From Candidatus Aalborgicola danicus (lineage in GTDB: Bacteria > Pseudomonadota > Gammaproteobacteria > Burkholderiales > Burkholderiaceae_C): a stretch of 64,000 bases of DNA. How positions within the stretch are numbered: the first letter of the stretch is position 1; the number at the start of each line of letters is the position of its first letter. The notes under the pieces are model-generated. The model was not told the origin of the DNA and did not search any database. It saw nothing but the letters and a program-made list of their open reading frames with translations. The stretch covers positions 310,001-374,000 of the forward strand of contig JADJBC010000044.1 in NCBI GenBank assembly GCA_016703945.1, given 5' to 3'. The position numbers and the translations under genes were made by a program. This document shows, one piece after another, positions 37,271 to 45,709 of the stretch.

Positions 37271-38796
37271 GGCGTCTGCTCCTTCTGGATCGCGTCTCGC
37301 AATGTGGTCTTCAAGACCTTGCCGTAGTTGTTCTTGGGGAGTTCGTCAACAAAGTGGTAGTGTTTGGGGCGCTTGAACCGTGCAATCTGGTCCAGGCAGA
37401 GTGCGTCAAGCTCGCGGGCAGCGACGCCCGTCCCGACTACAAACGCCACCACCACTTCGCCCCACTCGGGGTCGTTTTGACCGATGACTGAAACCTCGCG
37501 CACGCCCGGGTGGCGCAGCAAGACCTCTTCCACCTCGCGCGGATAGATGTTGGAGCCCCCGCTGATGATCATGTCCTTGGAGCGGTCTTTCAGGGTCAGG
37601 AAACCGCGGCCGTCCATGGCACCCATGTCGCCGGTCCACAACCAGCCGTCGCGCAGGGTCTTGGCGGTGGCCTCGGGGTTATTCCAGTATCCGGCCATCA
37701 CCGGCGCGCCGCGCACCACAATTTCCCCAGTGATGTCGCGGGGCAGGTCAGTTCCGTGCTCATTCACCACGCGCACCTCCACTAACATTTGCGCCACGCC
37801 CACCGAAGCGATGCGTAACAACCAGTCGGGGTGTCTGGTGTCGCCCAACTGGTCACGCGACAGTGCGGTAATGGTCATGGGCGATTCGCCCTGGCCGTAG
37901 ATTTGCACGAACCGTGGCCCCATGACCTGCAGCGCGAGCTGAATGTCTTCGACGTACATCGGGCCACCGCCATACACAATGGTCTTGAAACCGTCCACCG
38001 CTGCGTTGCTGCTTTGGATGTACTCGACCAGCCGCTTGACCATGGTTGGCGCTGCGAACATGCACAGCCTGCCCACTTCTTGTGCCAGACTGACCAACTC
38101 CGCAGGATCAAAGCCACCGGACTCCGGTACCACGTGGCGTGCAGCCTTGGCAACAAACATAAAGTTGTACATGCCCGCACCGTGTGACATGGGGGCTGCA
38201 TAAACGATGGCATCTTGGGCATCCACGCTGTCTACATCGCTGAAATAGCAGGATGTCATGGCATACAGATTGCCGTGTGTTTGCATCACCCCTTTTGGAC
38301 GACCGGTCGTGCCCGAGGTGTAAAACAACCAGGCCAGATCATCGACTTGGCGGTGTGTGGGCTCCAAGGGCTCTGCCGCAAGCGAAGCGTCAAAGTCCGG
38401 CGAACCTGGCTTCAGCAGCTTTCCCAAAGAAGGCATTGCGTCCAGCACCGCATCGGTATCACTCACCAGGTCATCTGTGGCAAACAACACCCGCGCCTGC
38501 GAATCGCTGACAATGAATTCAAGCTCTTTGAGATGTAACTTGGCATTGATCGGCACCACGACCAGACCCGCCCACCAGGCGCCATACAACACCTCCAGGT
38601 AGGCCACGTGGTTGGTCATGTAGATGGCCACGGTGTCGCCCGGCTGCAGCGCCAGAGTGTTGCGAAAGTAGCCCGCCAGCCGCGCGGCCCGCTCGCCCAG
38701 TTGGGCATAGTGGCATACCGTAGTCGCACCGTGTAGTACGGCGGGATGGTCCGGGTAGGTTAGCGCCGTGCGGACCAGAAGTTGGACAATGTTCAT
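37267..38796 (-). CDS. AMP-forming acyl-CoA ligase/synthetase
   Basis: The 509-aa protein has the ANL-superfamily motifs YTSGTTGRPKGVMQTHGN (phosphate loop), IYGQGESPM, TGDMGAMDGRGFLTLKDRSKDMIISGGSNIYPREVEE (A8 hinge) and NNYGKVLK with the catalytic Lys. It should activate a carboxylic acid to its CoA thioester with ATP. The position between thiolase and SDR genes suggests a short- or medium-chain, possibly branched or alicyclic, acid. It overlaps both neighbours by 4 nt. Confidence 0.9.
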
Positions 38797-39959
38797 CGTT
38801 GCCGCTCCAACACACTGACATAACTGGCAACCGCAGAACCACCCATGTTGAACACCCCCGCCAGACTTGCCCCGGGCACCTGCATGTCACCCGCTTCACC
38901 CATCAGCTGCATGGAAGCCAAGACGTGCATGGACACCCCGGTGGCACCTATGGGATGCCCCTTGGCCTTCAGCCCACCTGAGGGGTTGATGGGCAAGGAT
39001 CCATGGGCATGCACCACGCCGTCGGCCAATAGCCGCGCACCCTGACCTGGCGCAGCCAGACCCATGGCCTCATAACTCAGAAGTTCGGCGATGGTGAAAC
39101 AGTCGTGCACTTCTGCGAGTGAAAGATCCGTGACCTTGCAACCTGCCTGTGACAAGGCTTCGCCCCACGCGCGCCGTGGCCCCTCAAAGGCCAAGGCATC
39201 ACGACGCGACATGGGCAGGAAGTCATTCACCTGTGCCCGGCTGCGCAAACGGATGGCGCGCGGAAACTGCTTGGCGATGGACGAGTCCACCACAACCAAA
39301 GCAGCGGCACCGTCAGACACCAGTGAACAATCGGTTTTTCGCAGGGGCGTGGCGACTAATGGGTTTCTGTCCGACACGGTATTGCAGAATTCAAAACCCA
39401 GGTCCTTGCGCATCTGTGCCCAGGGGTTGCGCACACCATTGGCGTGATTTTTTGCGGCGATGTGGGCCAGCGTGGCCGAGTGGTCGCCATACCGATCAAA
39501 GTAGGCCTGTGCAATCTGGCCAAAGATGCCAGGAAAGGTCAAACCCAAAGCGGCTTCTTCCTTGACGTAGGACGCATTGCCCAAAATCCGGGTGGTCTCA
39601 GCGCCGGACACTGCGGTCATCTTTTCAGCTCCGACAACCAATGCGATGCGTGCGCGCCCGGCTTCGATGGCATCGCAGGCTGCGTACAGGGCAGCCGCAC
39701 CTGAGGCGCAAGCGTTTTCCACCCGTGTCGCAGGCTTCCAGCGCAAGCCTTCATCCGCTTGCAACACCAGCGAGGAGGCGAAAATTTCCGGTGAAAATCC
39801 ACCGTTGAGTTGGCCGAGCCAAATGCCTTCCACCTCGCTTGCGGTGATCCCTGCATGCTCAATCGACTCGCGCGTTACGCCGACGATCAGAGACTCCAGG
39901 TCCTGTGTGTCCAGACGTCCAAACGGTGTGTGAGCCCAGCCGACAATGCAAACACCCAT
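38793..39959 (-). CDS. Thiolase-family acetyl-CoA acyltransferase
   Basis: The 388-aa protein begins GVCIVGWAHTPFGRLDTQ. It has the nucleophile Cys in VENACASGAAAL, HDCFTIAELLSYEAMGL, and the GGLKAKGHPIGATG motif with the His acid/base. The closing strand usually carries a second Cys, but here reads FNMGGSAVASYVSV, as in the SCP-x/acetyl-CoA-acetyltransferase-like thiolases. It probably cleaves a 3-ketoacyl-CoA. The ATG at 39959 opens the operon, with a divergent PAS-LuxR gene 76 nt away. Confidence 0.88.
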   Translation of the reverse strand: MGVCIVGWAHTPFGRLDTQDLESLIVGVTRESIEHAGITASEVEGIWLGQLNGGFSPEIFASSLVLQADEGLRWKPATRVENACASGAAALYAACDAIEAGRARIALVVGAEKMTAVSGAETTRILGNASYVKEEAALGLTFPGIFGQIAQAYFDRYGDHSATLAHIAAKNHANGVRNPWAQMRKDLGFEFCNTVSDRNPLVATPLRKTDCSLVSDGAAALVVVDSSIAKQFPRAIRLRSRAQVNDFLPMSRRDALAFEGPRRAWGEALSQAGCKVTDLSLAEVHDCFTIAELLSYEAMGLAAPGQGARLLADGVVHAHGSLPINPSGGLKAKGHPIGATGVSMHVLASMQLMGEAGDMQVPGASLAGVFNMGGSAVASYVSVLERQR

Positions 39960-40001
39960 GGTAATAGCCTCCAATTTGTTGTAGAACCCCAATATAGAAA
40001 A

Positions 40002-40013
40002 CAAACGCGTTTG
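40002..40013. promoter_or_regulatory. 12-bp perfect palindrome in a divergent promoter region
   Basis: CAAACGCGTTTG lies in the 76-nt gap between the thiolase operon and the PAS-LuxR gene. It may be an operator for the LuxR-type regulator; this is inferred from symmetry and position. Confidence 0.45.
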
Positions 40014-40035
40014 ATGAAAGACGTACAACTACCCG

Positions 40036-40644
40036 ATGATCACCTGGCCGCATTCAAATCCCGAACAAGCAAGCCCCCAACTGGAGGCTTCGTGGGACTC
40101 CGACAGCGATTTGGGGCTGGTCTTTGACCTCGCGCCAGTGGGCTTGTGCATCTCGCGCGATCGTGTGATTCAACGTTGCAATGCCGCCTTCGGAGCGATG
40201 TTTGGTTATGAAGCCCATGAGCTCAAGGGCCGATCCATGGAAGTGTTGTATCCCTCGTCCAACGAGTTTGAAAACATCGGCGCGCATGGAATCTCGGTGA
40301 TGAAGAAAACCGGCGTCTACAGTGATGAACGCATCATGCGGCACCGCAATGGGCAATTGTTCTGGTGCCACGCGGCCGGAAAGTCGTTGGCACGTGAGAA
40401 CCCCTTTGCCTGCGCCGTATGGATGTTTGAAGACATCTCGGAACGCAGAGCCGTGTCGCGTGATCTGACCTGCCGCGAACGCGAGATTGCGCGCCAATTG
40501 GCAGCCGGCCAAAGCACCAAGGAAATTGCGCGAACCCTGGGCGTCAGCCCCCGCACAATCGACGGTCATCGCGCTCGCATCATCCGCAAAGTCGGAGCCA
40601 AGAGCGCCAGCGAAATGATCGCGCGGGTGGTGGGTTTGCGTTAA
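40036..40644 (+). CDS. PAS domain LuxR-type transcriptional regulator
   Basis: The 202-aa protein has an N-terminal PAS domain (about 28-135; LAPVGLCISRDRVIQRCNAAFGAMFGYEAHELKG) and a C-terminal LuxR HTH (LTCREREIARQLAAGQSTKEIARTLGVSPRTIDGHRARI). There is no receiver domain, so the PAS domain presumably senses a ligand or cofactor. Its divergent position to the thiolase-ligase-SDR operon and its closeness to livM suggest control of this catabolic block. Confidence 0.87.
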   Translation: MITWPHSNPEQASPQLEASWDSDSDLGLVFDLAPVGLCISRDRVIQRCNAAFGAMFGYEAHELKGRSMEVLYPSSNEFENIGAHGISVMKKTGVYSDERIMRHRNGQLFWCHAAGKSLARENPFACAVWMFEDISERRAVSRDLTCREREIARQLAAGQSTKEIARTLGVSPRTIDGHRARIIRKVGAKSASEMIARVVGLR

Positions 40645-40660
40645 CACACAGACAGACGGA

Positions 40661-41650
40661 TTAATGGCTGCGTTGTTTGCGCCGCTCCAGCAATGCCTGC
40701 AGCTCGCCGACCACCCCTTTGCGGAACGCCAGTACACACAGCACAAAGATGACACCGATGATGACGTTCACCCAGGAACCCACTTTGTCGGCCAGCAGGT
40801 TTTGCAGAGAAATGACAATGCCCGCGCCAAACACGGGGCCAAAGAAGGTGCCCACACCGCCCAGCAAGGTCATCAAGATTACCTCGCCAGACATTGTCCA
40901 GTGCACATCGGAAAGTGTCGCAAACCCCATGATCAGGGTTTTCAGCGAACCCGCCAAACCGGCCAGAGCAGCCGACAAGGTAAAAGCCAGCAGCTTGTAT
41001 TGGTCCACGCGGTAACCCAGCGAGATGGCCCGCGGTTCGTTTTCACGGATCATCTTCAGCACCTGACCAAACGGTGAGGTGACGATGCGTGAGATTCCCA
41101 GAAAGGTGCCTACAAAGATTGCCACCACCACGTAATACAGCACCGTGTCTGACTCCAGCGACAACAGCCCCAGCAGTGCACCGCGGGGAACACCTTGCAG
41201 GCCATCTTCGCCACCGGTAAACGGCGTTTGCAACAGTGCAAAGTACACCATCTGCGCCATGGCCAGCGTGATCATGGCGAAGTAGATGCCCTGGCGGCGA
41301 ATGGCCACCGCACCAATGACCAGGCCAATCAGGCCGGAGGCCAGCATGCCGGCAAGAATGCCGACCTCCGGCGTGAGCTGGTAGGTCTTGATCAGCCAAC
41401 CCGTCACATATGCTGCGGAGCCAAAGAAGGCTGCATGCCCAAACGACAGCAGACCGGTAAAGCCCAACAGCAGGTTGAAGGCACAGGCAAAGATGGCGAA
41501 GCACAGGAGCTTCATCACAAACACCGGGTACAGGCCCAAAAAGGGTGCCAGCAGGGCCAGAGCCAGCAAGCCCCAGTAGGTTGCGCGAATCAGTTGGGTG
41601 GTTTTGAACGTTGTCATGTTGTTTGCAGTCGGTTGAGTAGCGGTGGCCAT
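40661..41650 (-). CDS. livM: Branched-chain-type ABC transporter permease LivM
   Basis: The 329-aa protein has about nine hydrophobic segments and the LivM signature GFTGLLSFGHAAFFGSAAY, plus the EAA-like loop with RENEPRAISLGYRV that contacts the ATPase. It forms the inner-membrane channel with LivH. It is the last gene of the livGFJHM order on the minus strand, 3 nt after livH, and converges on the LuxR regulator gene. An internal Met at codon 12 is an alternative start. Confidence 0.9.
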   Translation of the reverse strand: MATATQPTANNMTTFKTTQLIRATYWGLLALALLAPFLGLYPVFVMKLLCFAIFACAFNLLLGFTGLLSFGHAAFFGSAAYVTGWLIKTYQLTPEVGILAGMLASGLIGLVIGAVAIRRQGIYFAMITLAMAQMVYFALLQTPFTGGEDGLQGVPRGALLGLLSLESDTVLYYVVVAIFVGTFLGISRIVTSPFGQVLKMIRENEPRAISLGYRVDQYKLLAFTLSAALAGLAGSLKTLIMGFATLSDVHWTMSGEVILMTLLGGVGTFFGPVFGAGIVISLQNLLADKVGSWVNVIIGVIFVLCVLAFRKGVVGELQALLERRKQRSH

Positions 41651-41653
41651 GGC

Positions 41654-42538
41654 TTATGCCTCTTTACCAAACAGCCCGGCGGGGCGAAACATCAACACAA
41701 TGACCATGACGACAAACACCACGATGCCCGAGGCCTCGGGATAAAACACCCGCGTCAGACCTTCCACGATTCCCAGTCCCAGGCCCGTCAGAATGGACCC
41801 CATGATGGACCCCATGCCGCCAATCACCACCACGGCAAACACCACAATGATCAGGTTCGACCCCATGGTCGGATTGACCAGAATGATGGGCGCCGCCAAT
41901 ACACCGGCCAGCCCTGCCAGCGCGGCACCCGCACCGTAGGTCAGCATGACCATCAAAGGGACATTGATGCCGAAGGCCTGCACCAGGGCCGCGTTTTCTG
42001 TTCCGGCGCGCAGGTAAGCACCCAGGCGTGTCCGCTCGATCAGGTACCAGGTTCCCATACACACCGCCAAGGACGCCAGCACCACCCAGGCGCGGTAATT
42101 GGGCAGAACCATGAAGCCCAGGTTGGTTGCGCCTGACAGCGCCTCCGGCACCGAATAAGCCTGACCCGAGGTGCCATACATTTCGCGAAAGATACCTTCG
42201 ATGATGAGCGCCAGACCAAAAGTCAGCAGCAAGCCATAGATCGGGTCCAGCTTGTACAGGCGTTTGAGAAACAGGCGCTCGATGATCACACCCACGATCC
42301 CCACCGCCAGCGGTGCCAGTACCAGCGCATACCAGTACCCGATGCCGAATTGGTCGAGCAAGATCCAGGCAAAGAAAGCGCCCAGCATGTAGAGTGCGCC
42401 GTGGGCAAAGTTGACCACACCGAGCAGGCCAAAGATGACCGCAAGCCCGAGGCTGAGCATGGCGTAAAACGCGCCGTTGACCAGGCCCAGCAACAGCTGG
42501 CCCAGGAAGGCTTGAAGGGGTATGCCGAAAATGTCCAT
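41654..42538 (-). CDS. livH: Branched-chain-type ABC transporter permease LivH
   Basis: The 294-aa protein has about eight hydrophobic segments. It has the LivH-type GLAVIFGLLGVVNFAHGALYMLGAF start region and the RAGTENAALVQAFGINV loop that docks on the ATPase. It pairs with LivM. The start lies about 80 nt downstream of livJ, behind a strong hairpin and T-run that may lower permease expression relative to the binding protein. Confidence 0.9.
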   Translation of the reverse strand: MDIFGIPLQAFLGQLLLGLVNGAFYAMLSLGLAVIFGLLGVVNFAHGALYMLGAFFAWILLDQFGIGYWYALVLAPLAVGIVGVIIERLFLKRLYKLDPIYGLLLTFGLALIIEGIFREMYGTSGQAYSVPEALSGATNLGFMVLPNYRAWVVLASLAVCMGTWYLIERTRLGAYLRAGTENAALVQAFGINVPLMVMLTYGAGAALAGLAGVLAAPIILVNPTMGSNLIIVVFAVVVIGGMGSIMGSILTGLGLGIVEGLTRVFYPEASGIVVFVVMVIVLMFRPAGLFGKEA

Positions 42539-42568
42539 GGAGGCCCGTCAGTTCATGGCTTGCAATAC

Positions 42569-42604
42569 AAAAAAACGCGGCCGGTCGTGTCGACGACCAG
42601 CCGC
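42569..42604 (-). terminator. Rho-independent terminator or attenuator between livJ and livH
   Basis: Read on the minus strand, GCGGCTGGTCGT pairs with ACGACCGGCCGC (one G-U pair) around a CGAC loop, followed by CG and seven T. It lies between the binding protein gene and the permease genes. Confidence 0.85.
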
Positions 42605-42617
42605 ACGATGTCCCGAG

Positions 42618-43811
42618 CTACTTCTTTAGCAGAGCGCACTTGGACTCGGCCACCGTGGTGAACGCTTGTTCACCGGGAACCTTGGCGATCAGCTTGTAGT
42701 AATCCCACGGTGTGGAGGCTTCTTTAGGGCTCTTCACTTCGTACAGGTACATGTCGTGGATCATGCGGCCGTCAGCGCGGATGCTGCCCTTGTTGTAGAA
42801 GTCATCCACTTTGGTCTTCTTCAGCGTTTCCATGACCTTGTCACCGTCGGTGGTTCCGGCAATCTTGACGGCCTTCAGGTAGGTCAATGCGGCAGAGTAG
42901 TCGGCGGCCTGGATGCTGGACGGCATGCGCTTGTACTTGTCAAAGAAGCGCTTGGCAAACGTACGTGATGCGTCGTCCTGGTTCCAGTACCAGCTGTCGG
43001 CCAGTTGCAGACCTTCGGTGTTGGCCAGACCCAGGCTGTGCACGTCGTTGATGAACACCAGCAGACCGGCGATCTTCATGGTCTTGTTGACGCCGAATTC
43101 CTTGGCAGCTTTCATCGCATTGGTAAAGTCGCCGCCCGCATTGGCCAAAGCCAGCACTTGCGCCTTGGAGGTTTGTGCCTGCAACAGGAATGACGAGAAG
43201 TCCGACGCATTCAATGGGTGGCGCACCGCACCGGCCACGGTTCCGCCATTGGCCTTCACCACATTGGAGGCATCACCTTCCAGCGAGTAACCAAACGCGT
43301 AGTCGGCTGTCAGGAAGAACCAGTTCTTGTTACCCGCCTTGATGAGGGCATTGCCAGCGACTTTGGCCAACGACACCGTGTCGTAGGCATAGTGCACGGT
43401 GTAGGGTGAGCAGGCATCATTGGTCAGACGCGCAGAGCCGGCACCGATGGAAATGAACGGACGCTTCTTTTCTTCAGCGACCTTGGCCATGGCCAGGGAC
43501 GTACCGGAGTTGGTGCCACCAATCAGCATGGACAGACCGTCCTTGTCGATCCACTCGCGTGCTTTGGAGCTGGCCACGTCGGCCTTGTTCTGGTGGTCGG
43601 CGGTCACCACTTCAATGTTACGTCCCAACACCTTGCCGCCAAAGTCCTGGGCTGCCCACTTGATCATTTCGCCGCCTGCGGGGCCGTCGATGTCGGCATA
43701 CAGACTGGACATGTCGGTAATGAAACCGATCTTGACGGGACCTGTGTCTTGCGCTGATGCGTAAGCCGTGAATCCAATGGCCATGGCGGCGACTAAAGCG
43801 TTGAGTTTCAT
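42618..43811 (-). CDS. livJ: Liv-type ABC transporter substrate-binding protein
   Basis: The 397-aa precursor has a signal peptide (LNALVAAMAIGFTAYASAQD) and the Peripla_BP_6 fold (VKIGFITDMSSLYADIDGPAGGEMIKWAAQDFGG). The ADH/NKADVASSKAREWIDKDGLSMLIGG segments resemble the group that often binds aromatic or aliphatic carboxylates rather than leucine. It lies between the ATPase and permease genes. The start MKLNAL at 43811 is preferred because the signal peptide follows directly. The symbol describes the position in the operon, not a proven ligand. Confidence 0.87.
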   Translation of the reverse strand: MKLNALVAAMAIGFTAYASAQDTGPVKIGFITDMSSLYADIDGPAGGEMIKWAAQDFGGKVLGRNIEVVTADHQNKADVASSKAREWIDKDGLSMLIGGTNSGTSLAMAKVAEEKKRPFISIGAGSARLTNDACSPYTVHYAYDTVSLAKVAGNALIKAGNKNWFFLTADYAFGYSLEGDASNVVKANGGTVAGAVRHPLNASDFSSFLLQAQTSKAQVLALANAGGDFTNAMKAAKEFGVNKTMKIAGLLVFINDVHSLGLANTEGLQLADSWYWNQDDASRTFAKRFFDKYKRMPSSIQAADYSAALTYLKAVKIAGTTDGDKVMETLKKTKVDDFYNKGSIRADGRMIHDMYLYEVKSPKEASTPWDYYKLIAKVPGEQAFTTVAESKCALLKK

Positions 43812-43883
43812 ACTTTTCCTATTGAGAACGTTGAAAAAAATGGGACCAAAAAGTGACAAAAAAACCAAACATCACAAGCGCTG

Positions 43884-44588
43884 TCAAACGCCCAGATACT
43901 CCTGCAGCATGCCCATGTTCTGGGTCAGCTCACCCTGCGCAAACTGCTTCACGATGGCTCCGTGCTCCATCACGTAAAAGCGGTCCGCCAGGGGTGCAGC
44001 AAAGCGGAAGTTCTGCTCCACCAGCACAATGGTGTAACCCTTGGCTTTGAGCATCAGAATCATCTCGGCCAGCTTTTGGACGATGACCGGTGCCAGGCCT
44101 TCCGAAATTTCATCCAGCAATAACAGGCGTGCGCCAGTCCGCAAGATGCGCGCAACGGCCAGCATCTGCTGCTCGCCGCCAGACAGTCGTGTGCCGGGGC
44201 TTGAGGCCCGTTCTTTCAGGTTGGGGAACATGGTGTAAATCTCTTCCACACCCATGCCGCCGGCCGCAACCGTTGGCGGTAGCATCAGGTTTTCCTCTGC
44301 TGTCAGTGTGGAAAAAATGCCCCGCTCCTCCGGGCAGTAGCCCAGACCCAGGTGCGCGATCTTGTGCGGTGCCAGGTTGATGGTTTCCTCACCATTGATG
44401 CGAATCGAGCCTTTGCGTGAACCGGTCAGGCCCACAATGGCGCGCATCGTGGTGGTACGCCCCGCACCATTGCGCCCCAGCAGCGTGACCACTTCACCCT
44501 GATTCACCGACAGGTTGACACCATGCAGGATGTGCGACTCGCCGTACCAGGCGTGCAGGTTTTCAATGCGCAGCATTTCCGTGCTCAT
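43884..44588 (-). CDS. livF: ABC transporter ATP-binding protein LivF
   Basis: The 234-aa ATPase has LivF features: the Walker A loop LLGRNGAGRTTTMRAI, the signature TRLSGGEQQMLAVARI, and Walker B LLLLDEISEGLAP. The usual Walker A Lys is Arg here (codon CGT on the minus strand); the same K-to-R change is known to me from other betaproteobacterial LivF-like proteins, so it need not be inactive. It follows livG with no gap (TAA directly before the ATG). Confidence 0.9.
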   Translation of the reverse strand: MSTEMLRIENLHAWYGESHILHGVNLSVNQGEVVTLLGRNGAGRTTTMRAIVGLTGSRKGSIRINGEETINLAPHKIAHLGLGYCPEERGIFSTLTAEENLMLPPTVAAGGMGVEEIYTMFPNLKERASSPGTRLSGGEQQMLAVARILRTGARLLLLDEISEGLAPVIVQKLAEMILMLKAKGYTIVLVEQNFRFAAPLADRFYVMEHGAIVKQFAQGELTQNMGMLQEYLGV

Positions 44589-45371
44589 TTAGTGCGCCCC
44601 TTGCAAAGTGGTTTCTACGGTTCCCATGTAAGCCTCAATGACCTGGGGATTTTTGGAGACCTCGGCATAGGTGCCGTCGGCAATGATGGCGCCGCGCTGC
44701 AACACCGTGATGCGGTCGGCTATCGACGACACCACACCCATGTTGTGCTCCACCATCAGAATGGTGCGACCCGCCGCCACCTTCTTGATCAGTTTGGTCA
44801 CGCGGTCCACGTCTTCGTGGCCCATACCCTGGGTAGGTTCATCCAGCAGCATGAGTTCGGGCTCCAGGGCCAGTGTCGTGGCCAACTCCAGTGCACGTTT
44901 GCGCCCATACGGCAGGTTGACCGTCATTTCGTCGGCATAGTCCTGCAGGTCAACCTCGGCCAGCAATTCACGGGCACGTGTGTGCAAGTGCACCAGGCTG
45001 TTTTCAGATTTCCAGAAGTGGAACGAGGTGCCTTCACCGCGTTGCAGAGCGGCCCGTACGTTCTCCAGCACCGTCATGTGCGGGAACACGGCAGAAATCT
45101 GGAACGAGCGCACGATGCCCCGGCACGCGGTCTGCGCTGGTTTCTCGAAAGTGATGTCGTGGCCGTTGAACAAAATGGCGCCCGAGGTCGGTGGCAGAAA
45201 CTTCGTCAACAGGTTGAAGAAGGTCGTTTTGCCGGCACCGTTGGGTCCTATCAGGGCGTGAATATCACCACGTTTGACGCGCAGATCAACCTTGTCGACG
45301 GCGACGAATCCCTTGAACTCCTTGGTCAGCTGTTTGGTCTCCAGAATGCAATCCACAGGCGTATCTTTCAT
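44589..45371 (-). CDS. livG: ABC transporter ATP-binding protein LivG
   Basis: The 260-aa ATPase has a complete Walker A (GPNGAGKTTFFNLL), Q-loop RSFQISAVFPHMTVLENV, a signature in NLPYGRKRALELA, Walker B LMLLDEPTQGMG and the switch His in MVEHNM. The signature reads PYGRKR in place of LSGGQ, a known LivG variation. It is the first gene of the liv operon and diverges from the binding protein gene at 45710 across a 338-nt region that holds two copies of a conserved motif. Confidence 0.9.
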   Translation of the reverse strand: MKDTPVDCILETKQLTKEFKGFVAVDKVDLRVKRGDIHALIGPNGAGKTTFFNLLTKFLPPTSGAILFNGHDITFEKPAQTACRGIVRSFQISAVFPHMTVLENVRAALQRGEGTSFHFWKSENSLVHLHTRARELLAEVDLQDYADEMTVNLPYGRKRALELATTLALEPELMLLDEPTQGMGHEDVDRVTKLIKKVAAGRTILMVEHNMGVVSSIADRITVLQRGAIIADGTYAEVSKNPQVIEAYMGTVETTLQGAH

Positions 45372-45422
45372 GTTTGAAGGTCCGAACTGTAGGTGAACTT
45401 GAGGCCTGCGACTACACGAAAA

Positions 45423-45443
45423 ACTACGCTAGGGTTAACCCGG
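45423..45443 (+). promoter_or_regulatory. Conserved motif copy 1 upstream of livG
   Basis: ACTACGCTAGGGTTAACCCG contains two small palindromic parts (CTAG and GGGTTAACCC). It is nearly identical to the copy at 45608. Confidence 0.55.
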
Positions 45444-45607
45444 AAATTGTTGAAAATTCGGCGCATTTAAACCGTGTTTTGGCCAACGAAGCAAGCGGTT
45501 TTTCTCGCTTTAACAGGGGCTCGTCCAGAGTGAAAGACGGTCGACACCCTGACACCTGTACCACTCCAAATTTCACCTGTCCACAAGGTGCCAGTGCGTA
45601 GCGTAGA

Positions 45608-45628
45608 ACTACCCTAGGGTGAACCCGA
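45608..45628 (+). promoter_or_regulatory. Conserved motif copy 2 upstream of the second binding protein gene
   Basis: ACTACCCTAGGGTGAACCCG differs from copy 1 at only two internal positions, in the same orientation. A looser relative, ACTACAGCCTAGGGAAAG, lies at 25826-25843 upstream of the paralogous binding protein gene. Confidence 0.55.
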
Positions 45629-45709
45629 TCAAGTATTCGTACGCGTAGCTGTGCATGAGTCTTGGCCCCTATGCTCGCGCTTCTTTCAACCCATCAATAG
45701 GAGACGTGC

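Larger units (their letters stand above)
45372..45709. promoter_or_regulatory. Divergent regulatory region of the two liv loci
   Basis: This gene-free stretch holds two direct copies of ACTACSCTAGGGTKAACCCG (45423-45443 and 45608-45628), each near one of the divergent genes. A ribosome site AGGAGA lies 8 nt before the ATG at 45710. The pairing of one motif per promoter suggests a shared activator; this is inferred. Confidence 0.6.

Noticed and set aside
41195..42136. 313-codon plus-strand frame
   Set aside because: It lies antisense to livM and livH, which have clear permease motifs; the His/Gln-rich translation is a shadow.
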